Source of the DNA: Flexithrix dorotheae DSM 6795
Lineage (GTDB): Bacteria; Bacteroidota; Bacteroidia; Cytophagales; Flammeovirgaceae
Direction: 5' to 3'
NCBI RefSeq assembly: GCF_000379765.1
Contig: NZ_KB903451.1
Coordinates: forward strand, 30,841-94,840
Length of the DNA: 64,000 bases
Position 1 is the stretch's first letter. Each line of letters opens with the position of its first letter. Made by a program: the position numbers and the translations under genes. Positions 8,646 through 18,685 of the stretch are shown here, piece by piece. The notes beneath the pieces were generated by a model, which did not search any database, had not been told where the DNA came from, and worked only from the letters and a program-made list of their open reading frames with translations.

Positions 8646-11600
8646 TTAAAATCCTAATTGAACACCTAACTGGAAGGTTCTTGCTGCAGGATAAGCACTC
8701 TCATCCACACCAGAACTGAAAATTCTTCTTGAACCTCTCGTATTTCTACCTACTTCAGGATAATATCCTGTATAGTTGGTGATAGTAAATACATTTTGGA
8801 TGGTGCCATAGAATCTTGCTCTGGTAATACTCCACTTGGAAGTAAGCTCACTTGGTAAGGTATATCCAATTTGCAAGTTCCTTAACCTGAAATATGAACC
8901 ATTCTCCAAATAGAAATCAGACATTCTTCTGTTGAATCCAGGGTCACTAAGCGTGTTTCTCGGAATATCTGTATTTGGATTTTCAGGAGACCATCCATTT
9001 AAAGCATCTGCCAGGTAATTTCCTTCTGTATCGAAATATCCTCTGTATTTGTTGGCATTAAGGATTTTGTTTCCACTTACGCCATTGAAAAACATGGTAA
9101 AATCAAATCCTTTATACTGACCATTGATATTGAATCCATATTCGAAATTTGGAGTAGGATTTCCCAAAAATGTCTGATCATCAGAATCAATATCTCCATC
9201 ACCATCTATATCTTTGAATCGGATATCTCCGGCCTGCGGATTGTTTGCAGAATTAGAAGCTTCTGCCTCTGCATCAGTCTGGTAAATTCCTTCTACTACG
9301 TAGCCATAGAATGAGGAAATAGGCTCACCAATATCAGTTTTGGTACCTTTCAGACCATTTGAGGTAAATTGCCCTTCAATAATTGGAGTAGCATCTCCCA
9401 GAGCAGTAACTGTATTATTGATAAAGGTGAAATTACTGGTAACTCCCAATTGGAATTCTCCGAAAGCTTCATTGTAACCTACTAAAAATTCCCAACCTTT
9501 ATTTTCTATGCTGGCAGTATTAAAAGGCACTCTGTTTCCAAATCCTGTATAAAGCGGAAGGCCAAGCTCCACCAATACATCTTCAGAATTCTTAATGAAG
9601 TAATCCATTGTGAAATCCAGCTTGCCATTCAAGGCTCTAAATTCTAATCCAATATCTGTTGTTTTGGTAGTTTCCCAAGTGATATTTGAATTTACCCCTT
9701 TGGTAATGGAATAACCAGTTGCTCTTTCCTGAGAAACACCAATAGGATACTGGCTATACAAATTCATTTCAGGGCTAATGGAGTAAACAGGAACGTTATT
9801 TGAACCAATTTCTCCATAACTTGCTCTCAGTTTCAGGTTACTAATCGCAGTGACGTTATCCATGAAACTTTCATTGCTTAAGTTCCATCCTACTGCTACT
9901 GAAGGGAAAGTTCCCCATCTCAATTCCTCTCTAAATAAAGAAGAACCATCTCTTCTTATGGTCGCAGTTAATAGATACTTGTCATTAAAAGTATAATTTA
10001 CCCTACCAAAATAAGACTGGATAGCACTAGTAAGATCAGCAGAAGGCATTTGTGCCCTTTCCTCAGCTGCAGATGCTACTCTTATATCGTTAGAAGGGAA
10101 TCTTCTTGCCACTACTCCCAGGTATCTTCTATTGGATTTTTGCTCTGTAAAACCACCAAGTAAACCAATTGAATGTTTCCCCATAATTTTATTATAGCTC
10201 AATGTATTTTCAATTAGGGTAGACATGAAATTGGTATTCCTTTCACTTAATTCCGCATAAGTGGTATTTCCCACAGGTGAACTATTGAAAAAATACTCAG
10301 GCGTAAATGTATAATTATTCTCGCTATAAGTTTCGATACCAAGATTCAGTTTATAAACCAACCCATCGATAATTTCAAATGAGGCATCGATATTACCAAG
10401 TAAAGAATTTCGGGTTACAGTTCTGTCTTCCAGTGTAGCCAGACCTAATGAATTTCCAATATTTCCCGGGCCATAATATCCACCAAGGCTTGAATTATTT
10501 CCCTCAGGTATATTTGAAGCAGTGAAGTTTCCATCCTCATCATAAATTGGAATGGTTGGGATTAAATCTCTTTCCTTATTGAAATAGTTATTAGGATTAT
10601 TTACCGTACGGGAAAGACCTATAGTTTCCTGAAGCGTAAATCTTCCCTTCGTGAAGGATGAGTTTGCCCTTAAGTTTGTTCTGGAATATTCTGAATTTTT
10701 CAAGATTCCTTCCTGATCCAGATGGTTAGCTGAAACACTAAAACTCGAATTTTCTCCTCCGCCTGAAACCCTTACATCTGCACTGAAAATAGGTGCAGTT
10801 TGTAAACTGGCTGCCTGAATGTCACTATCCACAGTAGGATCGAATTCAGTATCGTTTGCAGGGAATCTTGGATTTCCATCATTGTCTCTTGCCCTGTTTA
10901 CAATGTCAGCATATTGCCTGGCATTGGCCCAGTCAATGGTTTTAATGGCTTCCTGAACACCGTAATTTACATCCAGGTCAACCGCAATTCTACCTGATTT
11001 ACTTCCTTTCTTAGTGGTTACAATGATCACCCCATTTGCCGCCCTTGATCCGTAAATGGCACTTGCAGAAGCATCCTTTAATACCGTTACAGACTCAATA
11101 TCCGATGGATTAAGCATACTCATACTTCCAGTGAGCATACCATCAATTACATAAAGTGGTCCTGAATCCGATAGTGTACCAGATCCTCTAATGGTTACAA
11201 TGGGATTGGCTCCAGGAGCACCACCGTTGTTTTCCACCCGCACTCCAGCCATTCGACCCTGAAGTGCCTGAGTAGCATCTGCTGCAGTAAATTTGCTTAA
11301 TTCTTCACTGTCCACAGAACCAACAGCACCTGTCATATCACTCTTCTTCTGAGTACCATAACCAATTACTACTACTTCTTCCAATTGCTCAAGATCCGGC
11401 TCTAAAGCTACATTAATTTCACTTTGTGTACCCACAGTAACTTCATAAGTTTTATAACCGATGTAGCTAAACTGAAGGATAGATTCAGGTGAAGCCTGCA
11501 ACTTATAGTTTCCGTCAAAATCAGTAGTAGTTCCTGTAGATGTTCCTTTGATTAAAATACTTACACCCGGTAATGGTTCATTATCTTCAGGTGAAATAAC

Positions 11601-11711
11601 TGTTCCTGAGACCGTATTTTCCTGCCCATAACTTACCAAAGCATTGGCAGATAACAACAACAACCAAATACCACACAACAATAGTTTTGTAATTGGTAGG
11701 GATTTTTTCAT
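8646..11711 (-). CDS. SusC/RagA-type TonB-dependent outer-membrane transporter
   Basis: TonB-linked outer-membrane beta-barrel that imports oligosaccharides together with the SusD protein encoded just downstream. The ATG at 11711 (MKKSLPITKLLLC) is chosen because it begins a clean signal peptide; an in-frame ATG 36 bp further upstream is possible but adds a non-signal-like extension. After the leader comes a carboxypeptidase-regulatory-like domain (GTVISPEDNEPLPGVSILIK, then GTTTDFDGNYKL), the TonB-box-like EEVVVIGYGTQKK, and a plug domain (IRGSGTLSDSGPLYVIDGML, then ASAIYGSRAANGVIIVTTKK). The remainder is barrel, ending in RTFQLGVQLGF with the terminal aromatic residue needed for barrel assembly. 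About 1021 residues is normal for the family. It heads the probable operon running down to the left edge. Confidence 0.96.
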   Translation of the reverse strand: MKKSLPITKLLLCGIWLLLLSANALVSYGQENTVSGTVISPEDNEPLPGVSILIKGTSTGTTTDFDGNYKLQASPESILQFSYIGYKTYEVTVGTQSEINVALEPDLEQLEEVVVIGYGTQKKSDMTGAVGSVDSEELSKFTAADATQALQGRMAGVRVENNGGAPGANPIVTIRGSGTLSDSGPLYVIDGMLTGSMSMLNPSDIESVTVLKDASASAIYGSRAANGVIIVTTKKGSKSGRIAVDLDVNYGVQEAIKTIDWANARQYADIVNRARDNDGNPRFPANDTEFDPTVDSDIQAASLQTAPIFSADVRVSGGGENSSFSVSANHLDQEGILKNSEYSRTNLRANSSFTKGRFTLQETIGLSRTVNNPNNYFNKERDLIPTIPIYDEDGNFTASNIPEGNNSSLGGYYGPGNIGNSLGLATLEDRTVTRNSLLGNIDASFEIIDGLVYKLNLGIETYSENNYTFTPEYFFNSSPVGNTTYAELSERNTNFMSTLIENTLSYNKIMGKHSIGLLGGFTEQKSNRRYLGVVARRFPSNDIRVASAAEERAQMPSADLTSAIQSYFGRVNYTFNDKYLLTATIRRDGSSLFREELRWGTFPSVAVGWNLSNESFMDNVTAISNLKLRASYGEIGSNNVPVYSISPEMNLYSQYPIGVSQERATGYSITKGVNSNITWETTKTTDIGLEFRALNGKLDFTMDYFIKNSEDVLVELGLPLYTGFGNRVPFNTASIENKGWEFLVGYNEAFGEFQLGVTSNFTFINNTVTALGDATPIIEGQFTSNGLKGTKTDIGEPISSFYGYVVEGIYQTDAEAEASNSANNPQAGDIRFKDIDGDGDIDSDDQTFLGNPTPNFEYGFNINGQYKGFDFTMFFNGVSGNKILNANKYRGYFDTEGNYLADALNGWSPENPNTDIPRNTLSDPGFNRRMSDFYLENGSYFRLRNLQIGYTLPSELTSKWSITRARFYGTIQNVFTITNYTGYYPEVGRNTRGSRRIFSSGVDESAYPAARTFQLGVQLGF

Positions 11712-12402
11712 AATCATATCATTTAATTTAAATAGAAAAAAATTCAATGAAGGCTATTGGAGACAAACTGATTGTTTTCCAGAAAAGAAAAACCAGGAAG
11801 GCATATTCATTTTCATATTAAAAGCGAGTCAGTATCTGTGGTTTTTACCATTAATCTTTATACAACAGAATAATGGATATGCCACATAGATAACCAATAG
11901 TTCAGGGGTCAAATGTAGCCCAATTGCCTCCAGAGAGGTATAACATATCGTTTTAAGAATAGAACAAATGTTTTTTCTTGCCAAAAGACATTTGTGGTGC
12001 TGGGAAATAAGAGAATTTGGCTGACCCAAATTCAGTTTCACTTCACTTTTGGTAAAAGTTTGTTGAGGTTCTTTACAATGGAATTCTTGTATTTTTCAAA
12101 GAAATTTGAAATCTTTTGGCCATCGGTTTTGTTCCTGCCTTTCAATTCAATTTTGGGCCGAAATAAGGTTTGGGCATTGTAAATCCCAATGTACTGAATA
12201 TTTGGCCAGGCGGTAAATTTCAATTGGCTTTTGGTTGAAATTCTTGTCAGAATTCAATGCATTTTTGCTAATTTTGACGCAATGATGGAAATATCCTAAG
12301 ATTTTTTTTTAAACAAAAGAGTGACGCTTTTAGTGGGAATTTAAAATAAGCATAATAAGGCATAAGTAACCATGAGAAGTAAGAAATGAGGGAAAATAAT
12401 CA
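11712..12402. other. Divergent intergenic region, susC / K+/H+ antiporter
   Basis: This 691-bp stretch must hold the promoters of both flanking genes. It contains one match to the Bacteroidota -7 consensus on the minus strand (TACATTTG, complement of 11910-11917), but no TTTG box at the required spacing, so no promoter is called. No convincing ORF or RNA gene is seen. Confidence 0.4.
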
Positions 12403-13872
12403 ATGAATATAACGATAGAAAATATAATTCTCATTGGTTCTTTGCTATTGCTTATCAGCATAATAGCGGGAAAAACCAGCTACCGTTTCGGAATACCTAC
12501 CTTATTGTTATTCCTTACAATTGGTATGCTTGCTGGTTCTGATGGAATCGGGGGTATTTATTTTGATAATCCTCAAATAGCCCAGTTTATCGGGGTGGTT
12601 TCCCTTAATTTTATATTGTTTTCCGGAGGTCTGGATACCAATTGGAAGTCGGTTAAACCTGTTTTAAAGGTAGGAATAGCCTTATCTACACTTGGAGTAT
12701 TTTTAACGGCAGTTGGCCTAGGCTTTTTTGTTTATTTCATTACTGACTTTACCTTATATGAAAGTCTACTCCTTGGGGCCATAGTCTCCTCCACAGATGC
12801 AGCAGCTGTATTTTCTATACTAAGGGGTAAAAACCTGGCCTTAAAAAAGAATCTCAGACCCACCCTGGAATTAGAAAGTGGAAGTAACGATCCAATGGCC
12901 TATGTGCTTACCATCGCCTTTCTTTCCCTTGTGCAGGAACCTGACAAAAACATATTTTCAATTATTCCATTGTTTTTACAACAAATGGTTATTGGAGGTA
13001 TAGCGGGATTCCTCTTTGGAAAATTAAGCAAAATTGTCATTAATAAAATCAAACTGGATTTTGAAGGACTTTATCCTGTGCTTTCCATAGCCCTGATGTT
13101 TATTACCTTTTCCACCACTGATGCAGTGGGTGGAAATGGTTTTTTGGCTATTTATATATGCTCAGTGTATTTGGGTAATCAGTATTTAATTCATAAAAAG
13201 ACTATCATGCGCATGTTTGATGGTCTTGCCTGGTTAATGCAAATCGTGTTATTCCTAACCCTGGGCTTATTGGTTTTTCCCACCCAAATTATCCCCTACA
13301 TTGGTATAGGTTTATTAATTTCCGTTTTCCTGATTCTATTCGCACGGCCTCTGGCAGTTTTCATTTCTCTACTGCCTTTTAAGATGAAATTGAGAAGAAG
13401 GTTTTATATTTCCTGGGTGGGGTTAAGGGGTGCGGTCCCCATCGTTTTTGCTACTTACCCCTTGTTAGCCGGAATAGATAAAGCCAATATTATTTTCAAC
13501 ATCGTATTCTTTGTGTCTCTAACTTCGGTGCTTATTCAGGGGACCACCTTGTCAGTGATTGCCAAGTGGCTAAATGTAGGATTGCCTGAAAAGGCCAAAC
13601 CTTTATCTCCAACAGATGAATTGCTTGCAGAACATCCCAAAACCATTATGAAGGAAATTGTGATCGAACCAGATTCCAAAGCCATTGGTGCAAAAATAGT
13701 TGACTTAAAGTTTCCTCAAAATGCGATTATTGCCATGATAGAACGGGAAGAAAATTACCTGACCCCAAACGGCTCTACCGAACTCATGGCCAATGACAAA
13801 TTGGTGGTACTAACCAATAAATATGAAGTGCTCAGTGATGTTTATGCTTCCCTTAAAATAGAAAATGCTTAA
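12403..13872 (+). CDS. K+/H+ (or Na+/H+) antiporter, CPA1 family, NhaP2/CvrA type
   Basis: Inner-membrane cation/proton antiporter of 489 residues. About 12 hydrophobic segments cover residues 1-390. Diagnostic motifs are TIGMLAGSDGIGGI in the N-terminal half, the ion-site region SSTDAAAVFSIL followed by ELESGSNDPMAYVLT, and the late SWVGLRGAVPIVFAT. The C-terminal ~90 residues form a soluble TrkA-C/RCK-C-like domain (KEIVIEPDSKAIGAKIVDLK through VVLTNKYEVL), which usually senses ligands in K+ transporters. It is a single gene, flanked by minus-strand PUL genes on both sides and with no link to sugar use; it is probably a housekeeping ion-homeostasis gene. The K+ rather than Na+ preference is inferred from the RCK-C domain. 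Confidence 0.9.
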   Translation: MNITIENIILIGSLLLLISIIAGKTSYRFGIPTLLLFLTIGMLAGSDGIGGIYFDNPQIAQFIGVVSLNFILFSGGLDTNWKSVKPVLKVGIALSTLGVFLTAVGLGFFVYFITDFTLYESLLLGAIVSSTDAAAVFSILRGKNLALKKNLRPTLELESGSNDPMAYVLTIAFLSLVQEPDKNIFSIIPLFLQQMVIGGIAGFLFGKLSKIVINKIKLDFEGLYPVLSIALMFITFSTTDAVGGNGFLAIYICSVYLGNQYLIHKKTIMRMFDGLAWLMQIVLFLTLGLLVFPTQIIPYIGIGLLISVFLILFARPLAVFISLLPFKMKLRRRFYISWVGLRGAVPIVFATYPLLAGIDKANIIFNIVFFVSLTSVLIQGTTLSVIAKWLNVGLPEKAKPLSPTDELLAEHPKTIMKEIVIEPDSKAIGAKIVDLKFPQNAIIAMIEREENYLTPNGSTELMANDKLVVLTNKYEVLSDVYASLKIENA

Positions 13873-14007
13873 GGAAAAAAGTTTTGAAATCAGATCAACT
13901 GCATTCCATTTTCCACATTTGACATGTAAAATAAGGAAAGAAGTATATGTAAGCCATTCACAAAAAATATGTTGAGTTTGTTTAATATTTATCTGGCAAA
14001 ATCAGTT

Positions 14008-15264
14008 TTATTCTTTCGATTTTCCTGAATTATTTCCAATTCTTTGAAGTTGTTTTTCATTCAATCCCTGAGAAAAATAGACTTCCGGGTCCAGCCAAAA
14101 CTGGGTATTCTTCATAGCAGGATCATCTAAATCCAGGCTTAGATCACAATCGAACCGGGCCAGCGTACTATGCCTGGTGGTGGCAGTACCCGAATTGGTA
14201 AAATGACAAAGTCCCCAGCTTATTCCCCTGCCATTTCCATTTCCTAAAAAGGCATCAGGAATAAAAGGACCCGCTGCTACTGGCATTAAGGCAGTCACAG
14301 AGGCAATTTTAAAATTCACACCATCCGAAGCGTATTGAATGGTATTACTTTCATTTCCATTCCGGATGGTTAAAGCCGCAATACCTTCCTTAAAAGGAAA
14401 TAATGTCGTTTCATGACCGGAATTTGCGATGGGGTTCAGGGGATGTTTGGTGAAATTTCCCAGTGGATCTTCTGAAATGGCCAAACCATGTCCTACCAGA
14501 TAGTCAGGACGGTCTCCAAATGCTGCTTTATAATAAAGGTATATTTTATCTTTATAAACTAAAGGATAAGGATCGTGAATGGAAAACTGGTCCCATTCCC
14601 CGGCTGCTCCATTTTCAATCACAATTTCATTACAAGCTTTCCATGGTCCATCAGGTGAATCCGCCACAGATGCTGTTACAGGGCAATGGTCTCCTTTTGT
14701 CCCGCTGGCTTCCAAAAATCCCTGGTAGTACAGGTAATACTTTCCTTTCCATTTTAAAATATCAGGGGTGGAAACAGATCTCCAACCTACCTGAGGTTTG
14801 GGTGGCCGGGGTACCGCTACTCCCTGTTCTTCCCAGGTCAACCCGTCAGGACTAGTGGCATACCAGATTTCACATAAATCCCAATCTGTGGACGGGATAG
14901 TGTCATTGGAAGCTTTTGCTCCCTGAGGGGGTACCGGAGTATCTCTTTTGGTGTACCACACATAATACTTCCCATTTTCAAAGATAATTTTTGAAGGATC
15001 TCTTCGGGAAATGGTTCCATCTCCATTGCTATAATCAAGCCCCTTTAGTCGGGTGTATTTAAAACTTGAAAAAAGTTCATTGTCCTCGGGCCTTGGGGTA
15101 AGGTATGCTGAGTACAATCTATCCATAGCCTCACTTAGGGGACGATCGGGTTTTTCCTGAGGAATGTCCCAGGGGAAACCACCAACCTCTGTTTTATTGG
15201 AGTTGGAACAAGCACTTAAAATTAGAACAAAGAGTATTAAACAAAGCGCATTTTTGGTTTTCAT
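14008..15264 (-). CDS. GH117 alpha-1,3-(3,6-anhydro)-L-galactosidase (neoagarooligosaccharide hydrolase)
   Basis: Exo-acting enzyme that removes 3,6-anhydro-L-galactose from the non-reducing end of neoagaro-oligosaccharides. The start at 15264 gives a clean lipoprotein leader (MKTKNALCLILFVLILSAC, Cys19); an in-frame ATG at 15297 adds 11 residues in front and is less likely. The GH117 signature SxAxxR, involved in the domain-swapped dimer, appears as S44-E-A-M-D-R49. A five-bladed propeller follows with GDGTISRRDPSK (D89, catalytic base position), WYTKRDTP, RPPKPQVGWRSVSTPDILK, QFSIHDPYPL (D231) and NSGHETTLFPF (H284, E285). These match the known family active-site pattern. It is the last gene of an eight-gene operon that also encodes the dehydrogenase and cycloisomerase for the released anhydrosugar, which supports the assignment. 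Lipidation suggests an outer-membrane or periplasmic location. Confidence 0.93.
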   Translation of the reverse strand: MKTKNALCLILFVLILSACSNSNKTEVGGFPWDIPQEKPDRPLSEAMDRLYSAYLTPRPEDNELFSSFKYTRLKGLDYSNGDGTISRRDPSKIIFENGKYYVWYTKRDTPVPPQGAKASNDTIPSTDWDLCEIWYATSPDGLTWEEQGVAVPRPPKPQVGWRSVSTPDILKWKGKYYLYYQGFLEASGTKGDHCPVTASVADSPDGPWKACNEIVIENGAAGEWDQFSIHDPYPLVYKDKIYLYYKAAFGDRPDYLVGHGLAISEDPLGNFTKHPLNPIANSGHETTLFPFKEGIAALTIRNGNESNTIQYASDGVNFKIASVTALMPVAAGPFIPDAFLGNGNGRGISWGLCHFTNSGTATTRHSTLARFDCDLSLDLDDPAMKNTQFWLDPEVYFSQGLNEKQLQRIGNNSGKSKE

Positions 15265-15304
15265 ATTGAGTAGTTTTGGGATTGAAAATCCTTTCATAAA
15301 GTAC

Positions 15305-15321
15305 CGGGATTTTCAATCCCG
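15305..15321. repeat. Short palindrome between GH117 and permease genes
   Basis: CGGGATT and AATCCCG flank a three-base loop in the 51-bp gap between the permease stop and the GH117 start. No T-run follows on the minus strand, so it is not a standard terminator. It resembles the other short intergenic palindromes in the window and may be an mRNA-stabilising or repeat-derived hairpin. Confidence 0.45.
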
Positions 15322-15348
15322 AAAAACAGCAAAATTGTGGACTTTAAT

Positions 15349-16353
15349 TTATAAGCCATTCCCTACAGCCACAATCACCACTCCTGTAACCATACTCGCT
15401 AATCCTACATATAAATAGGTTTTGGCCCTGGAAGAGGCCTTAATCCATTCTTTTGTTAAAATACCACTTACAATGGCTACCGCTACAGAGGTGGTATTAA
15501 AAATGGCATAACCCACTGTGTTTCCCTGCTTACCCAATTTAAAAGCTGCAAAGGCAAATGCCACAGATGCTGCAAAGTTAAAAATGGCCATGATAGTGGT
15601 TAGCATGGTATTTCTTCCCAGATAAGGTGTGCTAAATTGGGACCACAGACTTTTTGCAGAAATCTGCCAGGTAAAATAAATGGCAATTGCCACACCTCCG
15701 GAAAAGTAAATGATATACATCACAATCACTGAAGTCACCCAATCTGCATTACCCATGGCGAGTGAGGCTTCATGGATCACCGGCCTGCCGAGGGCATTGG
15801 CATAACTGAAACCTGTTGCCAGTAAACCTCCGATCACAGCAATTAAAATTCCTGTGGTCATTGAACCGTTTTTGGTTTCATCTTCATTTTTTTCGTCCTT
15901 CTGCCTCAATAATCCCGCTTTTCCATTGGCCATTACCCCGATTAAGACTATAAAAATACCTGCCAGAATAGTGAATAAAATATCCGGAGCTGGCAGGCCT
16001 TCCACTAAAAATGGCAATAAGGAACCCACTAAAATGATGGTGCCAATAAAAAGTGAAAAACCGAGAGACAGCCCAATATGGTTAATGGCTTTTCCCCACA
16101 TCATTACACCAATTCCCCACAGGAAACTGGCAATGACCATTCCCCACAAAACCCCTCCGGGAATCGTTCCCATAATCCCGGTGAAGTTTTTTACCAGGGC
16201 AAAAGCCGCAATATTAGGGACCAAAAATGTATTGATGGCGAAAAATAAAGCCCAGGTATTTTCAAATTCGAAATCCCTGGTGAATTTTTCTGGTAAGGCA
16301 TATAAGCCAAGCATTAAGCCAGCCATCAATGCCCAAATTATTCCTTCTATCAT
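15349..16353 (-). CDS. RhaT-family sugar/H+ symporter
   Basis: Integral inner-membrane permease of 334 residues with about ten hydrophobic helices, related to the L-rhamnose/H+ symporter RhaT. Recognisable RhaT-like features are the N-terminal IIWALMAGLMLGLYALPEKF, the internal GVLWGMVIASFLWGIGVMMW and the HIGLSLGFSLFIGTIILVGS segment. It sits within the AHG operon, 51 bp upstream of GH117 and 131 bp downstream of the aldose epimerase gene. There are no rhamnose catabolic genes (RhaA, RhaB, RhaD) nearby. By context it most likely carries AHG, galactose or a small agar oligosaccharide into the cytoplasm. The family call is firm; the substrate is an inference. Confidence 0.85.
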   Translation of the reverse strand: MIEGIIWALMAGLMLGLYALPEKFTRDFEFENTWALFFAINTFLVPNIAAFALVKNFTGIMGTIPGGVLWGMVIASFLWGIGVMMWGKAINHIGLSLGFSLFIGTIILVGSLLPFLVEGLPAPDILFTILAGIFIVLIGVMANGKAGLLRQKDEKNEDETKNGSMTTGILIAVIGGLLATGFSYANALGRPVIHEASLAMGNADWVTSVIVMYIIYFSGGVAIAIYFTWQISAKSLWSQFSTPYLGRNTMLTTIMAIFNFAASVAFAFAAFKLGKQGNTVGYAIFNTTSVAVAIVSGILTKEWIKASSRAKTYLYVGLASMVTGVVIVAVGNGL

Positions 16354-16484
16354 AATTGTTTTCGTTTATTCATTTTCAAAAATTAATTAGTTGTTAGTGA
16401 TTAGGGATAAGTGGGTAGCCAATTAGTCCTCCTTGTTTAGCAAAGCCTACCAAGAAGGATGTACTCACTTTAAACCTCGTCTTT

Positions 16485-17510
16485 TTACCAGAAAAACTTA
16501 AATGAAGTCTTACTGGTATAGGGCTTTTCAGGAGTGGTGATCGACCCGGGCGCATCCTTTAAATTAGGACCGTTTGGATAGCGGCTGGTTTCAAAACAAA
16601 AGGCTTTGAATTTTCCAAACTGATCTCCATTTTCCCTTTTCAATTCATTGGAAGTAAAAAAACCGGTATAAAACAACACCCCGGGTTCTGTGGTGGAAAT
16701 TTCAAGTTTTCTACCACTGGCAGGATGTTTAAAAAATCCCACAGGTTTCAATTTATCTTTTGTATCCAGCGCATAGAAATGTTCAAAACCCTGTGGTAAA
16801 CTCTTAAATAATTCTCCTAGTTTTTTAGCTGACCTTAAGTCCTCCGTTCCTGAAACTTCCCTTATGTCCCCAGCGGGTACATTCGTTTCATCAGGGACTA
16901 ATAGGCGGTCTGAAACTATTTTTGCTTCATGGTTTGCGATTGTTTCAGCAAAGCCCGACAAGTTGAAGTAGGTGTGGTTGGTCAGCGAAAGTGGTGTAGC
17001 CTTATCAGTAGTTCCATGATATTCAATTTTCAACTCATTATTTTCACTTAAAGAAAACTGAACTTTTACCTTCACATTTCCCGGGTACCCTTCCTCCATA
17101 TCAGGGCTTTCCAGAGTCATCTCCACACTTGAATCATTAATTATTTGGGCTTCCCATACCTTTTTATCAAATCCGGCTAACCCGCCATGTAAGTGATTCG
17201 ATCCATTATTGACTGCCATTGTATAATCTTTCCCTTCCAAAGTGAATTTTCCATCTTTTATTCGGGAAGCATACCGACCTACGGTACAGCCAAAATAAGG
17301 CGCATTTGCCTTGTAAGCCTCCCCAAAATATGCATCCAGCTGATCGAAACCACAGGCAATTTCTATTCTTTTACGATCTTCTCCGGGAATTGAAATAGAG
17401 GTAATCGTAGCCCCATAGGTCATGATTTTCACTTCCATCCCGGCTTCATTTTTCAAAATGTATTGTTCGATTTCCTTCCCCTCTATCTGTCCAAATGTTT
17501 GTTTTTTCAT
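16485..17510 (-). CDS. galM: Aldose 1-epimerase (galactose mutarotase)
   Basis: Interconverts alpha and beta anomers of galactose or glucose, 341 residues, no signal peptide, so cytoplasmic. Visible family motifs are the substrate-binding GCTVGRYASRIKDGKF, NNGSNHLHGG (first active-site His region), LTNHTYFNLSG (second, catalytic His) and the catalytic-base region STTEPGVLFYTGFF with its Glu, then the closing CFETSRYPNGPN. It lies in the AHG operon between the cycloisomerase and permease genes. Galactose is the other product of agar saccharification by the GH2 and GH117 enzymes in the same operon, so GalM would feed it to a Leloir pathway encoded elsewhere. Confidence 0.92.
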   Translation of the reverse strand: MKKQTFGQIEGKEIEQYILKNEAGMEVKIMTYGATITSISIPGEDRKRIEIACGFDQLDAYFGEAYKANAPYFGCTVGRYASRIKDGKFTLEGKDYTMAVNNGSNHLHGGLAGFDKKVWEAQIINDSSVEMTLESPDMEEGYPGNVKVKVQFSLSENNELKIEYHGTTDKATPLSLTNHTYFNLSGFAETIANHEAKIVSDRLLVPDETNVPAGDIREVSGTEDLRSAKKLGELFKSLPQGFEHFYALDTKDKLKPVGFFKHPASGRKLEISTTEPGVLFYTGFFTSNELKRENGDQFGKFKAFCFETSRYPNGPNLKDAPGSITTPEKPYTSKTSFKFFW

Positions 17511-17582
17511 TTTCTTATTTAGATGTTGGTGATTAGTGGAAAGTGATTAGAAATGTGTTAAATATCTCCTTCCAAAAATTTA

Positions 17583-18677
17583 CTATTTTACCAAATAGGG
17601 TTTTAATTTATCCCAATCGAATTCTACTCCTACTCCTGGTGTTTCTGGCGCTACTGCCCTAAAGTTTTCCACCACCAGAGGACGAGTAGTGTATTCATCA
17701 ATAGGGAAGCTGTGCACTTCAAGCCAGCCAGAATTAGGTTGTGCCGAAACCAGACTTACATGCAATTCCTGCATGCCATGAGAACATACAGGTAAGCCAT
17801 TTTTATGGGCTAATTTTGCTGCGGCCAGCCAGCCGGTCACCCCGCCACAATTGGATGCATCAGGCTGGATGAATGATAAATTAGATTGTTCAAAAGCATA
17901 TTCAAACTCATGAATAGTATGCAGATTTTCTCCCATAGCCAGTGGTACTCCGGTTGCTTTGGCTATTTCCGCATAACCTTTGTAATTGTCAGGAATGGTT
18001 GGCTCTTCAAACCAGAAAATATTATACTGCCTGAATGCTTTGGCTGCTTTGATGGCTTTTTCCACACTCATGGAATAATTGGCATCTACCATAAAAGTGA
18101 TCTCATCGCCTATCAGCTCCCTGACAGCCTTTATTCTGGCAAGATCTTCATCCAGGTTTTCCCGACCAATTTTAATTTTCACTGCATTAAAACCTTTGTC
18201 CAGATAACCCTGAATATTACCCAGCAATTTTTCGAGTGGAAATTGCAAATCTATGCCTCCGCAATAAGCCTTACAGGTATTTCCATGCCCTCCTGCCATT
18301 TGCCAAAGTGGTTTATCGGCTGTTTTACACCGAATATCCCATAAGGCAATATCAATTGTAGAAATGGCGAATGAAGCTATTCCTCCCCTGCCCACATAAT
18401 GAATATGCCATTCCATGAAATCATAAATCTTTTCAATATTACTTCCATCCTGCCCAATAAGTGCAGGTGCCAGATCGTGATCTACCATAGCCTTGATGGC
18501 ATGCCCTCCTTTCCCCCCTGTATAAGTATATCCGGTACCCTCTCTTCCATCTGCCAAAGTAATGGTAGTAGTCACCAGCTCAAAATGCGTATGGTCACCA
18601 TGTTTGGCATCATTCAATACTTCGGGAAGTGGAACTTTAAATAAGTTGCTTTGAATTTTTGAAATCGTATTATCCAT
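17583..18677 (-). CDS. 3,6-anhydro-alpha-L-galactonate cycloisomerase (enolase superfamily)
   Basis: Opens the anhydro ring of 3,6-anhydro-L-galactonate to give 2-keto-3-deoxy-L-galactonate, the second step of AHG catabolism. It is a 364-residue mandelate racemase/muconate lactonizing enzyme-type protein. The barrel shows the Lys pair K167-I-K169, Mg2+ ligands D198 (MVDANYS), E224 (FEEPT) and E250 (MGENLH), and H300 (CSHGMQELH) near the end; the N-terminal capping region (residues 1-130) is complete. These residues define the superfamily but not the substrate. The substrate call rests on the position 8 bp downstream of the anhydrogalactose dehydrogenase gene and in the same operon as GH117. 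Alternatives such as another sugar-acid dehydratase of this superfamily are less likely in this context. Confidence 0.85.
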   Translation of the reverse strand: MDNTISKIQSNLFKVPLPEVLNDAKHGDHTHFELVTTTITLADGREGTGYTYTGGKGGHAIKAMVDHDLAPALIGQDGSNIEKIYDFMEWHIHYVGRGGIASFAISTIDIALWDIRCKTADKPLWQMAGGHGNTCKAYCGGIDLQFPLEKLLGNIQGYLDKGFNAVKIKIGRENLDEDLARIKAVRELIGDEITFMVDANYSMSVEKAIKAAKAFRQYNIFWFEEPTIPDNYKGYAEIAKATGVPLAMGENLHTIHEFEYAFEQSNLSFIQPDASNCGGVTGWLAAAKLAHKNGLPVCSHGMQELHVSLVSAQPNSGWLEVHSFPIDEYTTRPLVVENFRAVAPETPGVGVEFDWDKLKPYLVK

Positions 18678-18685
18678 TGATCTTA

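Noticed and set aside
11910..11917. TACATTTG on the minus strand as the -7 box of a Bacteroidota promoter for susC.
   Set aside because: No TTTG box at the expected 19-21 bp spacing; an 8-base match with two free positions is expected by chance.
15349..16353. True L-rhamnose transporter.
   Set aside because: No rhamnose isomerase, kinase, aldolase or rhamnosidase is in the window, while all neighbours are AHG or galactose genes.
15854..16390. Plus-strand 178-codon frame.
   Set aside because: Antisense to the RhaT-like permease; the Ile/Pro/Lys-rich sequence is the complement of membrane-helix codons.
17583..18677. Generic mandelate racemase or galactonate dehydratase assignment.
   Set aside because: The catalytic residues alone allow it, but the tight coupling to the ALDH and the GH117 operon favour the anhydrogalactonate cycloisomerase.
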